NCBI GenBank assembly: GCA_035235625.1
Contig: CP141150.1
Span: forward strand, 7,130,001-7,194,000
Direction of reading: 5' to 3'
DNA: 64,000 nt
DNA from: Saururus chinensis
Taxonomy: Eukaryota; Streptophyta; Magnoliopsida; Piperales; Saururaceae
The translations under genes were made by a program, and so were the position numbers. Position 1 is the stretch's first letter. The number at the start of each line of letters is the position of its first letter. Shown here in pieces: positions 1 through 10,834 of this stretch. The notes beneath the pieces are model-generated. The model saw only the letters and a list, made by a program, of their open reading frames with translations. It ran no database searches and had not been told where the DNA came from.

Positions 1-514
1 CTAGAACAATTTGATTGTGACTTTCTTTGGAAAACATGCCCCACAAATGTATTCTAGTATGACATAAGTTTCATCACATAGGAAATTGAACATTAGTGCA
101 CTATGAGTATCACTTTTAATATGATCTATGGTATTGATTGGAAATGTCTCAAGTGCAGAGTATGGTGTAGGGGCTGAAGTGTCCACGGAGGGAGATGTAT
201 ATAGTTATGGCATCCTTTTGCTTCAAATATTCACCGGAAAAAGACCAACTAATGACATGTTCATCGATGAACTAAACCTTCATATGTATGTTGAGGCTGC
301 TCTCCCAGACAAGATTTTGGAGATTTTAGATGGGCAATTGCTGTTGGAAATTGGAACTTGTACTCATGAAGCTATGTTCAATTGCATAACTTCTCTTCTT
401 CATGTCGGAGTATCTTGTTCAGCCACCTCACCACAAGAACGACCAAAAATCAAGGATGTTTTGAAGAAAATGCATTCCATACGAGATGCCTTTCTTCTTG
501 GTAGTAAGTTTTAG
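1..514 (+). CDS. LRR receptor-like kinase A, last exon only (partial gene)
   Basis: This is the final exon of an LRR-XII type receptor kinase whose first exon lies before the window. The acceptor AG is at 157-158, so the exon is 159-514 and 1-158 is intron. It encodes about 118 residues of the kinase C-lobe: EYGVG after the activation segment, [19 protein letters not shown], and a [14 protein letters not shown] helix near the end, then a TAG stop at 512-514. The exon matches exon 2 of the two complete genes at 5483 and 43652 in length, phase and sequence, so this is the first of three tandem paralogs. The visible intron (at least 158 bp) is longer than those of the paralogs (97 and 109 bp). 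Whether the missing part is intact cannot be judged. Confidence 0.85.
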
Positions 515-1949
515 TAAATATTCCAATGCTGTGTTAGTATGTGTGTATATGTACATTTTATTGCAATCACTATTTTTTATGGTATGCTTGTTTTTATTAA
601 TGAAAATTCTACATGCATTAGCACTATGGCCTCTCAATGATGAAGACATGGGTCACACGTGTCTGCATCTCGTGGTGTGCTTGCAATGAGCAGATTGAGA
701 GGGTGACTGTACACAGAAGTACTCTTTAATTACTTACAACCTTTATTTTGGATTTGTTCAACTATTGCGCATGGAGGGCATGTATTATTACATGAGGCCA
801 AATTTTATTAGCTAACTACATTAGAAAACCCTTATAATATCTAAAGTCTTAGGACTCATCTGACTAATTGGATTCTACATAGAAAGCAAAGATATTATCG
901 AAGATATGTATGTTGTGTCGCTAAACGCGTGCCTCACACTTGATCGCCACGATATAGAGATCTTGAACATGCTTTTTGTAATGCCTTAGGTTTTTGAAAG
1001 ACTTTTCAAAATGAAACAGAGAAATTGTGGTACCATTTTTTTTTAAAAACTAATCAACCAAAATACATAGAGCATTACCAATTTTTTCACAAACCTTTAC
1101 CATAGTAGGTAACACATAATCAACATATGAGACAATATCTGCCGTATGCAACTAAATAGCAATTCAAAATCGCATCTCACTGATAGGCACCTCCTACACT
1201 ACACCACAATGGCCTAATCTTCATAACCTACACTATTAGCCATAAGAGTACAAAACTAAGTATAACAACCACCAAGGAGAACCAATCTTACCTATGAAAG
1301 TACTCCACAAGAATAAGAGGTTTATTCATCAATAATTGGAACAAGCCAACATTTTTGAAGATGTTAGTTGACTCACAATAGTAAATACATAGTATAAAGG
1401 GAAAAATAACGGAGAAAGAGCTTATATATCTCTCTCCCTCTCTCTGTGTGTGTTTATATGTTTTTTCTTCTTCAATATTTTCAAAAATCTTAGAATAATG
1501 TCTTTCATGAAAGAGCCATTTTTATATAAGTCCTAATGACATAATTATAATAAAAGAAGTTTAATTATAACTAACTAAGCACTAGGCAATCAAAAATAGA
1601 GAAAATAAACTAAAAAATGTCTAAATAAATAAAAAAATTACGGAAATGAGACTCCTAAGAATGAAAATGACTCAAAAGAAAACAATCCAAAACAAAATCC
1701 CAATTCAAAATAGAATTGAACTTATCCTAGAAACATGCTGATCAATTGCTTGAAAGGTCAATCAATCCTGCTAGATCTTTGCCTACACAATTCACTGGAT
1801 CGATTGATTACCTGTGGCCCGATTGATATCTTTGGGCTTTGGCTCAATTTGACAAGCAACAACAACATATGATAAATTGCCTCTAGTGTTCAATTGATCG
1901 CTCAAAATAAAGTTATGCATTTTCCTCCTTCTGTCCCATTCCTCCATGA
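515..1949. other. Intergenic, no gene recognised
   Basis: AT-rich sequence downstream of kinase A. The first 200 bp probably hold its 3' UTR. A short CT/GT microsatellite lies near 1430-1455. Short open frames here have no recognisable domains. The left part of the minus-strand Gypsy relic, possibly its 3' LTR, may extend into this stretch from 1950, but I could not define its end. Confidence 0.4.
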
Positions 1950-2960
1950 AACTCAAGGCTAACTGGTTTAAATCAACCTCCCCTTATTCAAATGAATTCG
2001 CCTTCAAATTTAAAGAATCATCACTTGAAGAATCTCCAAGGTAAAGAATCTGATGTTTAACGTTAAACACATTAGAAGTACGAACATGACCAGGAAGTGT
2101 GAGACGATAAACATTAGAGTTGATCTTCTAATCAATCTATTCTTCTTTGCAAATAATTTGTTGTACTCTATCTGAAAACCTGTCTTTGGTTAAAACAACC
2201 TATAAAAAATCACCAACATTGAATTTCACATGTCTTCTTTTCAAGTCTATAGTAGCTTTATACTTGTCAGTAGACACATGTAACTTATTAAGAGTGTCAG
2301 AATGGATGCCCTGTAAGTGTGAAATAAAATCTTCAACCCGATCATTTAATTTCTTCACATCTAGAGACTAGAATAGGAACAAGATCCAAGAGAGAGCAAG
2401 GGTTAAAGATACAAACAATAGTGAAAGGGCTAAAAACCTATGTTTTGGATCACACTGCAATTGTAAACAAACTTTGCTTTGTATAAATGTTGATCCCATG
2501 ATTTAAGATTAGCACCCACCAAACTTTATAATAAATTTCTCATAGAATTGTTGACCACGTCTATTTGTCCATGATTTCTAGATGATAAGTACAACTAAAA
2601 TCAAGAGAAGTATATGCTAACTTCCATAAAGAAAGTAAAAATTGACTTAAGAATGTATGTATCCCAATCATAAACAATAGACAAAGGTAGGCCGTATATA
2701 CAAGTGATTTACCTCCTGGAAGATCAATAATGCAATATCTTCAGTTGTTTGAACATGAAACGTTTGTAGCTAGCTAATTTGAAAATCAACAAACACTTAG
2801 GACACAAATGTTTTGCTTCTTATGTTACTAGAATCCTGCTAAATAATGAGAAAGATCAAGCATACACATGCCCAAATGATAGCGACGGGGCTCATCTTGC
2901 ACCCCTTATGCACAATTAAGCCATGACATATGAAGAAGGTAAAGTTTTCTGAAATTTCGT
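1950..2960 (-). pseudogene. Ty3/Gypsy integrase C-terminal relic
   Basis: Read on the minus strand, about 2370 down to 2020 encodes the typical end of a Gypsy polyprotein: an LHVSTDKYKATIDLKRRH-like helix, a KFNVGDF motif, then a RLTLPGHVRTSNVFNVKH stretch and a short acidic tail. From about 2960 to 2380 weaker matches to the integrase core follow in shifted frames. A purine-rich run (AAGGGGAGG on the minus strand, near 1980) may be the polypurine tract. Stops and frameshifts show it is dead. The clade cannot be fixed from this fragment. Confidence 0.6.
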
Positions 2961-2969
2961 TCTAACCCA

Positions 2970-3490
2970 AAGATGGTCTTCTGAAAAGCTCAAAGCTCTC
3001 ACCATTCCACCTTCCTATCTAGAACTCGGACAGATCTATGGTGGCCTAGGCCGGAATTCGCCCATCAAGTCTGAGAAGTTGGACCCCCGCTCCCCTCGGA
3101 GCATTCTCGAGATATCCTGCTAAGACTTCAACACAAGCGCCAACAACACAACATCTAACAGGAGCAGCAACAACAAATAAATATATGGAATCCGGCCCCA
3201 CCAGGCACGCTCTAGTATCCATCCTAGTGGAAGAGTCTCGTCCATGTGCTCAAGAGTAACTCCATGACGCGGCTTGCCACATTCCCACTGTTGGTGCTGG
3301 GCTCCTCTGGCATCTCCAAGTGCTAGCTGGACGGAGGCTGGCCCAGTTCCTGTGGAAGGATGAGGACGATGATATGCCCGATGGGTATCGGGATCTTGAG
3401 GTTCAGAAGCCCTCGTGGTAGAGCTTTGAGTTTTCTGAGCTCGCTGCCACGACCAACAATTTTAGCCCCAACAAAAAAATTCCATATTTG
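2970..3490 (+). pseudogene. Possible receptor-kinase gene scrap
   Basis: The stretch is more GC-rich than its surroundings. At about 3375-3470 one frame reads DLEVQKPSW, a stop, then SFEFSELAATTNNFS. The last part resembles the juxtamembrane-to-kinase start seen in many plant receptor kinases (ATNNFS). No kinase domain follows; the sequence becomes AT-rich after 3480. It is either a captured or decayed gene fragment or a chance match. It is unlike the LRR-XII genes nearby. Confidence 0.3.
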
Positions 3491-3939
3491 GATTTCAAAA
3501 ATGCTGATATGATGCTATGGCTAGTAGAGAAGAGAAGATGAAGTCATATTCAATAAAGGTTAGAAATAATTGAGGAGAGCAGTTAGGAGAATAAATTGCA
3601 GCCACCAAAGAATGGAAAGAAAAAGAACAAGGATATTATTAGGTTTTTAAAATAAATGAGAATGCGGCTATTTCCCCCCCAAAATTTACTCAAACCCCCT
3701 ATACTTTACACACCCCAAAAAATTTAATAAATTACTAAATACCCCCCTCCCCCCACTATTCTTTTTAACTTTATTTTTGCTCTTGCCCTATTCACAATCT
3801 TCCTCCTCTAGCATAAACTTTTCCATTTCCCCCGTCTCTTATGGCTCCTCTTCCCCGATCATTTTCATTCTTTCCCCTCGTTTGTGACTCCTCTTTAATG
3901 ATCTTTTTCCCTCTTCCCCTCGCCTTGCTGCTCCTCTAA

Positions 3940-4345
3940 AAAACTCCTGGGTAGTTTCTGGTGGGGGGTAGTCACTGTCAAAATATGTAAAATTTGACAG
4001 GAAACTAAGGTTTCCTTTTAAATAAGTTTTATTTAACAGATGATATCCTGTGCCAAGAAACCTCCAGAAGTTTTTTAAACTTTTGGATGGTTTCTAGTGA
4101 AGAGAAGTCACCGCTACTATATGCAGACATTGATGGAGACATTTGTTTCTCATATAATGCAGTTTTATATGTTGGGAGGTACCCCCTGCCATGAAACTTC
4201 TAGATGTTTTTTAAACTTTTGAAAAAAAATTATCGAGGGGTGGTTACTACCACAATATGCAGAATTTGACGGGAATTTAAGGCCTCCGTCTAAATCAATT
4301 CTATTTGACGAAAGGTTTCACCCACAAAAAGACCTCCAAAAATTT
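3940..4345. repeat. Degenerate tandem repeat, three units of about 120-136 bp
   Basis: Three diverged units begin near 3943, 4063 and 4198, and a fourth start is seen at 4334. Each carries a CTCCAGAAGTTTTTTAA-like start, a TATGCAGAATTTGAC-like middle and a CCATGAAACTTCTAG-like end. No coding potential. The flanks 3490-3940 and 4345-5000 are AT-rich with C- and T-runs and hold nothing else I can name. Confidence 0.6.
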
Positions 4346-5433
4346 TAAGGTGTTGGGGTGACATAAATAAAATTATAAAGAGGTGTGAGACGTACTGAGT
4401 TGTTAAAAAATATCAATTATTTTTATATGGTAATGGAGCTCTAAATATTTTTTTGGGAGAAAATAGATGCGTTTAATAAATAGTAGCATCCGAATGAAAA
4501 ACATAGGACTTAAAAAGGTGAAAAAAACCCAAGGTATGATGGGTTGAACATTAGTATTTTAGTCGTGATATGTCGCATATTAACTGTGACAGTTAGGACC
4601 TCTCAATTGTTTTCCCCTTTTTTTAACGCATATTAACTGTGCAATTTTCATTGCGTGGCGAAGGTAGTTAGGTAGTTGGTGGGCAGAAAGTCCCCCTACG
4701 TTAGCGAGTTGGGTAGGCACTCCCACTCTGAAAGACGCACAGAGCCAGACGCGTCTGCCATGAGTGGCACTCCCACCCAGCCGATCACGATCCCTGGGCG
4801 CTTATTAGCTATTCCATTGCAATAAACAAAGGTTATGAGGTCTTTATAACTTAGTCTTTGTTGGAGATAGACATTTGAAAAGAAACCGCCGTGCACTTTC
4901 CTGCACGTCTCGGCTTGGGCTCATCTTGCCTATCATTTAGTACGGCTTCAGCCTATGCAAGGGGCTGAAAGACTCGAACTCCGTTGTAACAAAATACGGT
5001 GATCGATATGTGCCTTGTTAAGCTCCAGCCTGGTTCTTCTATTTCAGCCGAGCCGAACCCAGCTGCCGGCCAGCCATGCTGGACATTCCATCCTCCTCAA
5101 ATGCGTACACTTAGTTTGGTGCATTTCTAAATAAAAAGGGAAAAAAAATTAAGAAGACATAGACATGCAGTAGGTGATCCCTAAATTTTCTTCTTCATTT
5201 GGAGCTTGGCCATGGGCTTACAAGTTTGGATTTTCTCTGCTGTCACTTCTGTTTATCGTAACTCAGACAAGTCTTCAAACGAAGACCGCAGAGCTTATTA
5301 AACAGGCATAAGACCAAGACCAAGTCTATAACATCTTCATCAGTCCCAAATGAAAAAAACATCCTCATTATTAAAAATATGGTCAATTGGCGAAAGATGA
5401 TCAATACATCCGTGCAACATGTTAGACACAATC

Positions 5434-5440
5434 TATATAT
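5434..5440 (+). promoter_or_regulatory. Candidate TATA box of kinase B
   Basis: TATATAT lies 49 bp before the ATG at 5483. The same motif in the same context (CATCTATATAT or close) lies 53 bp before the ATG of the paralog at 43652, inside a conserved upstream block. If used, the 5' UTR would be only about 15-25 nt, so an upstream start with a longer leader is also possible. Confidence 0.4.
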
Positions 5441-5482
5441 CTCTAGGGAGCGCTAGGTTGCTCATCATCTGCTTCAAAACCG

Positions 5483-8400
5483 ATGGAGCTGCTTCAGCAC
5501 TGTAGAGCTGATCCCTGGTTTCTCCTTTGTATTCTTAGTCTGATGTGTTCCATTTCAAATGCCATCCACTTAGGCAATGAGACTGACATAGCCTCACTGC
5601 TGGCCTTCAAGGCTGGACTTGAGGGCAGTAGTTCCCATGGAATTTTGAGTTCATGGAGCATATCTTCTCATTTCTGTGAGTGGGAAGGTGTCACCTGTGG
5701 CCGCCGCCACCGCCGAGTGACAGCATTGGACCTACGCCAGAGCGGCCTGGTGGGAGCCATATCCCCGCACATTGGGAATCTCAGCTTCCTAAGGAGAATC
5801 AACCTCCAAGAGAACAAGCTGCACGGCCATCTTCCTCCGGAACTTGGCCGCTTGACGCGTCTCCAATTACTCAATATTAGTCAGAATTCATTACAAGGTA
5901 CAATTCCTGTCAATCTGTCTCAATGTTCTAAACTGAGATATATCAACCTGAATGCCAATCACCTTGCGGGAGAAATTCCGGTGGAGCTGACCACTCTTGC
6001 TAATCTCATTGGGCTGGTATTTACCCGAAATAACCTTAGTGGAGTCATCTCGCCTTTACTGGCTAACCTTTCATTCCTTGAGATCCTGGCTCTTGGAGGA
6101 AATGGATTAGTGGGAGGCATTCCCTTCGAGTTAGGAAGACTACAAAGACTGAGGAAACTCAACTTAGTGTCCAACTTCCTCTATGGAGAAGTTCCCTCAT
6201 CTATCTATAACTTATCAATGTTGGAGACACTATCTTTATCACTAAACCAGCTCCAGGGAAGCCTTCCTTCCGACTTGGGTCAGCTGCTCCCAAACCTTCA
6301 ACAGCTCCTTCTATTCACAACTCAGTTTACAGGTCCCCTCCCAGTCACTTTGTCCAATGCGTCGAGACTCGTAGATATTAATCTAGCTGATAATAGTTTT
6401 AGCGGAAAGATACCCAACAATCTTGGAAAACTTCAAGAACTTCAAGAACTCGAGCTAAGTTATAGTACTCAACTTTCGGAAGAAACCAATAACTTGGATA
6501 TTATAACAGCTCTCACAAATTGTTCCAAATTGAATTTCTTGGGTCTACTTGAGAATCGTTTGGCTGGCCGTCTACCGGAGTCTATATCCAATCTCTCCAC
6601 TCATCTTAGCCGTTTGACACTAGGCGGCAATAAGATATATGGAAAGATTCCCACTGGTATTGGGAATCTCGTAGGAATGGAATTTCTTATTCTTGAGGTT
6701 AATTCCCTTACAGGTGATATTCCACCTAGCATGTGGACACTTCCGAGGTTACAAGTACTTAGTTTGGCTGACAATGAGCTCTCAGGAAAAATTCCATCTT
6801 CACTTTGCAATAACAGTCAATTGATCACTCTTTTTGTTGCGGGAAATAACCTAGATGGGCATCTTCCTGCGAGTATTGGACAGTGTGACAAGTTGCAGGC
6901 ACTAGATCTAGCAGAAAATAAATTTACGGGAATTGTGCCCAAAGAAGTATTTTCCATTCTCTCCTTGTCTGTTTCACTCGACCTCTCTTTCAACTTTTTC
7001 AGCGGACCTCTACCCTCTGAAATTGGCAACTTGAGAACTCTTGGAACGTTCATGGCCAATAACAATAACTTTTCTGGTGAAATTCCCAGCTCATTAGGAA
7101 ATTGCCAAAGTTTACGTAAGCTTTACTTAGGAAATAATGCTTTCCAAGGAGTCATTCCATCTTCACTGAACACTTTGAGTGCAATAGAGGAACTAGATCT
7201 TTCACACAATAACCTCTCTGGTCCAATCCCAGTGTATATAGAAAGCTTCAAAGATATATACTTTCTCAATCTTTCATTCAATAACTTTGAGGGAGAAGTT
7301 CCAAAGGGAGGGGTTTTTCAAAATACTAGTGCAACTTCATTGTTGGGAAACAACAGAGTTTGTGGTGGCCCCTCAAATTTGCACTTATCTGCTTGCCCCA
7401 AAACAATGGTCAGAAAAATGAGGTCAACTCATCTTGGTGTCATAATTCCAGTAATTGGTTCATCGATTTTGGTCTTGGTGATAACATCCATCACAGTGGT
7501 TTACTGGAAAAGAAGGCACTCGAAGTCAAGGTTGTCTCTGGATCGTATTTCTGAAGAGAAGTATTGGAAGGTTTCCTACCAAGATCTTTTGAAGGCAACA
7601 AATGGTTTCTCCACTGAATGCATAATTGGTTCTGGAAGATATGGATCCGTTTACAAGGCAACATTTGAACAAGGAAGAATAATTGCTGCTGTGAAGGTCC
7701 TTAACCTCCAAGTGATGGGATCTTCCAAAACATTTGCAATTGAATGCAAAATTTTGAGAAACATTAGGCACCGCAACCTTGTGAAGATCTTAACGTCATG
7801 TGCAAGTGTTGACCACAAAGGTAATGACTTCAAAGCTTTGGTGTTCCAATATATGACTAATGGGAGCTTGGAAGAATGGCTGCACAACAACTACGATGGG
7901 AATAACCAAATAAAGAAGTTGAATGTAGGCCAAAGAATAAATATAGCCATTGATGTGGCTACAGCATTAGATTATCTTCATAATGAATATGGCAAGGCAA
8001 TTGTTCATTGTGACTTAAAGCCGAGTAATATATTGCTAGATGGTGAAATGGTAGCTCATGTGGCCGACTTTGGGTTGGCTAAGATATTGCAGGAGTCGCC
8101 AACCAGTTTCACTCATGACAAAAGTAGCTCAATTCTAGTGAAGGGCACAATTGGTTATGTCCCTCCAGGTATTGTTTGCAACCATTTCTTCCCTTTATGT
8201 TGTAAATTATTTTGCCTTCTAATTAATGTGTTTTATGGTTTTGATTGGGAATGCCCTAAATGCAGAGTACGGAATAGGTGGTGAACAGTCCATTCAAGGA
8301 GATATATATAGCTATGGCATCCTTTTGCTGGAGATGTTCACAGGAAAAAGACCAACTAGTGACATATTCATTGATGGACTAAGCATTCATAGGTACGTCG

Positions 8401-8618
8401 AGGTGGCACTCCCTAACGGAATTTTGAAGATATTAGATGGGCAATTGCTCTTTGAAAATGGAAGTTGTACTGCGGCAGAGATCAATTGCATAGCTTCTCT
8501 GCTTCGAGTTGGATTATCATGTTCAGTACACTCACCACAAAAACGTCCAGAAATCAGAGATGTTTTAAAGGAGATGCGTGACATTCGGGAATCATTTCTT
8601 CGTGGCAGTGACGTTTAG
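5483..8618 (+). CDS. LRR receptor-like kinase B, subfamily XII type, complete
   Basis: Two exons, 5483-8168 and 8266-8618, with a 97-bp phase-1 GT-AG intron. Splicing turns the CCAG|GT end into a PPEYG activation-segment motif and gives 1012 residues. Order: hydrophobic signal peptide (about 1-28), LRRNT with the CEWEGVTC pair, about 22 LRRs, a C-terminal cysteine cap ([12 protein letters not shown]), a membrane span (about 652-674), then a kinase domain with [10 protein letters not shown] (from 716), Lys738 in [14 protein letters not shown] (842-849) and DFG (862). The Cys before the catalytic Asp makes it a non-RD kinase, usual for LRR-XII (FLS2, EFR, Xa21). It should sit in the plasma membrane; its ligand is unknown. 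Reading into the intron would stop at 8282 and remove the C-lobe. The ATG is chosen because it starts the signal peptide and is conserved in the paralog. Confidence 0.93.
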
Positions 8619-9086
8619 TATGTTTTAAAGGAGATGTTGTTCCACATTTACCAGTGTGTGGGTCCCATTTATGGGTTTTATTAGAGGAACATTTAATGTG
8701 TGATTGTTTGTAGTATGTTTACTTTTTAAATTTCACTATATTATTGTCATGACCAAGCTCCGAATAGAGTAGGTAATTTTTTTTTTCAAGTTTCTCCTTG
8801 GCCTCTCTACGGCTTCGAAGTTGAGTCATGAATTAATCATGATAGGATCTTTTTGGGGAGACACTCTGCTGTCCGCCGGAGTAGATTATGAAAAAACCTG
8901 CAAGTTCACTTCTGTGTACCAAGAGGGAGTGTCGAAAGATTTTATTGAAAGGAACTTCCCATAAGCTACATTTATTAGTATACATAGTTCCCCTTCGATC
9001 ATGCATTTTGTGGCGTTAACACTTCCTTCAGAGACCACCATGGCATCGAGGAGGAGGAGGAGGCACTGGGTAAGAAGAGGGATATT
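8619..9086. other. Downstream region of kinase B, no gene seen
   Basis: Probably 3' UTR followed by non-coding DNA. Directly after the TAG a 16-base copy of coding sequence (TGTTTTAAAGGAGATG, last exon near 8560) recurs at about 8621-8636. The rest shows a T-run near 8780 and a GAG-rich stretch at 9040-9065, with no recognisable protein or element. Confidence 0.4.
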
Positions 9087-10517
9087 TGATAAGTATGAAA
9101 TATATATCTATTTTATATGCCTTTTTACTTTATTTGCTAGTATAGATTAGGTTAATTTAGAGTTAGTTATGGTTTATTTAAATTAAGATAGATATTAGTA
9201 TTTTAGTTTAATTATTAATAATTTTGTAGTTATTAATAGTTTAGATGTGTATTTAAATCAAGTTGAAATTTTAATTACATTATACATGTCTAAAGTATGA
9301 TATTTTATATTTTGTAGGAAAAATGCCCTTATCGAGGTACTTGGACGATGTTTGGAATGATTAAAAATAGTCTTGACATGCTTTAAAGTGATTTGGACAA
9401 CTTTTTGAAGTTATAAACAAGTTGGAAATTAATATGGACATGAAGAAAAGCTTAATGAACAAAATATGGACTATCCAGAAAAACTGTCCAGATTGCAGAA
9501 ACACTGTAGCCGTTTGAACGGGCTGCAGGGTGTTTGATCGGGATAACGTGATTTTGAAGAAAAACTCAGTATAAGCGTTCGAACGGGCATGCAGGGCGTT
9601 CGAACGGCATAACTTGCAGTTTCTTAGCTTGACCCAAATTTCAATCCTTTTCATATTGGACTTCTTCCTACGGAACTTATGCCTATGAAAAGACATATTT
9701 GGCTTAAAATTAGAGGATTCTAGTAGATTTTATGAAGAGAAAAAGGAAGAAGAAGATGGAAGAAAACTCAAAGCTTTCAATGGAGATTCAAGTGCTTTCT
9801 TCTACAATGGAAGGCTAGACTTTTCTTTTACTTAGGAGTTGATGAAGCTATAAATAAGTTTTAGTTTTCTTTTCTTTTTAATTTAGATCTCAATTGTGAA
9901 TGATGACAATTGTATGATATGGATTTCCTTTTTAATGGAAGAGGTTTTAATGTTTATTTAAGTCTATGTTGATTTATTGTCTTGTAGATGATAGATTGAT
10001 ATGGTTTTGATATTTGCATCAATTCTAATTTCTGTAATTTAGATGAGATGGTCATACAATAGTTTTAATGTTCAGATAATTAATGACTTGGATGAGTTAT
10101 ACTAAGATTAGACGGGTCATGCCTATAGCTAGTTTAGTGTAGATGATTCGTGCTATTGTCGAAGATAGTTCATGCCATGGAAGTTAATTAATGATTCTTT
10201 TTGAAGTAATTCTAGCTTGTAGTTGAGAATACTTGTTCATATTCACACTAGATTTAGATTAAAAGTTAAGGAATTGTTATGGTTCTATAGTGGATTCAAT
10301 TTTATAAGTAATTTTCATCATATTAATCTCTTATTTTAATATAGTTGATTCCTTTCTTTTGCTTAATTAAAGTTTAAGTTTATTTTAGTTTTTAATCAGC
10401 AAATTCCTCTTTATATTTAGTGATAATCCATCCGTCCCTGAGGTTCGACAACCCTTAAATACTTATCCTAGTATAATTATCTTGTACACTTGCAAAGGGT
10501 TTAATTATAAATGATCA
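9087..10517. mobile_element. Possible solo LTR or LTR relic (TGATAAG...GATCA)
   Basis: Starts TGATAAG at 9087 and may end GATCA at 10517. The flanks ATATT (9082-9086) and ATATG (10518-10522) agree in four of five bases. A CCGTCCCTGAGGTTCGAC motif at about 10430-10450, followed by a TTGTACACTTGC-type tail, resembles sequence near LTR ends of some plant Gypsy elements. At 9500-9610 the motif GCGTTCGAACGG is repeated. No coding capacity. Boundaries are a best guess. Confidence 0.4.
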
Positions 10518-10834
10518 ATATGTGGAGAAGAAAGGAAAGCCAGAGAGAGGGGTTGCTGGCCTCCTCTTCTTTTCCCTCCTCTCTCTCTCTCTTGTTTGCA
10601 AAGCCAATGAGGAGGTTTCCCAATTGTTATGCCTCCACCAATGGGAAGATTTCCCCAAAATTCTAGTCCCCCTATGTTTTATTTTTCCCAATTAAAACAC
10701 CAAGTTGGCAGCATGTGACGGTGGTTTCTAATTTGAGAATTGATTTAAATCTCCCACAACCAATAAGAAGGCTTACTTTCAAATCAATCGACCAATGATC
10801 CAAAACCTACTATAATAAGAATAATCACCCTAAT
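10518..10834. other. Host flank left of the LARD insertion
   Basis: CT-rich and AT-rich non-coding DNA ending in the target-site copy CTAAT (10830-10834). It was contiguous with 18759 onward before the insertion. No gene seen. Confidence 0.5.

Noticed and set aside
5668..7890. Several minus-strand frames inside kinase B, and likewise in kinase C
   Set aside because: Antisense shadows of the receptor coding sequence, without independent domains.
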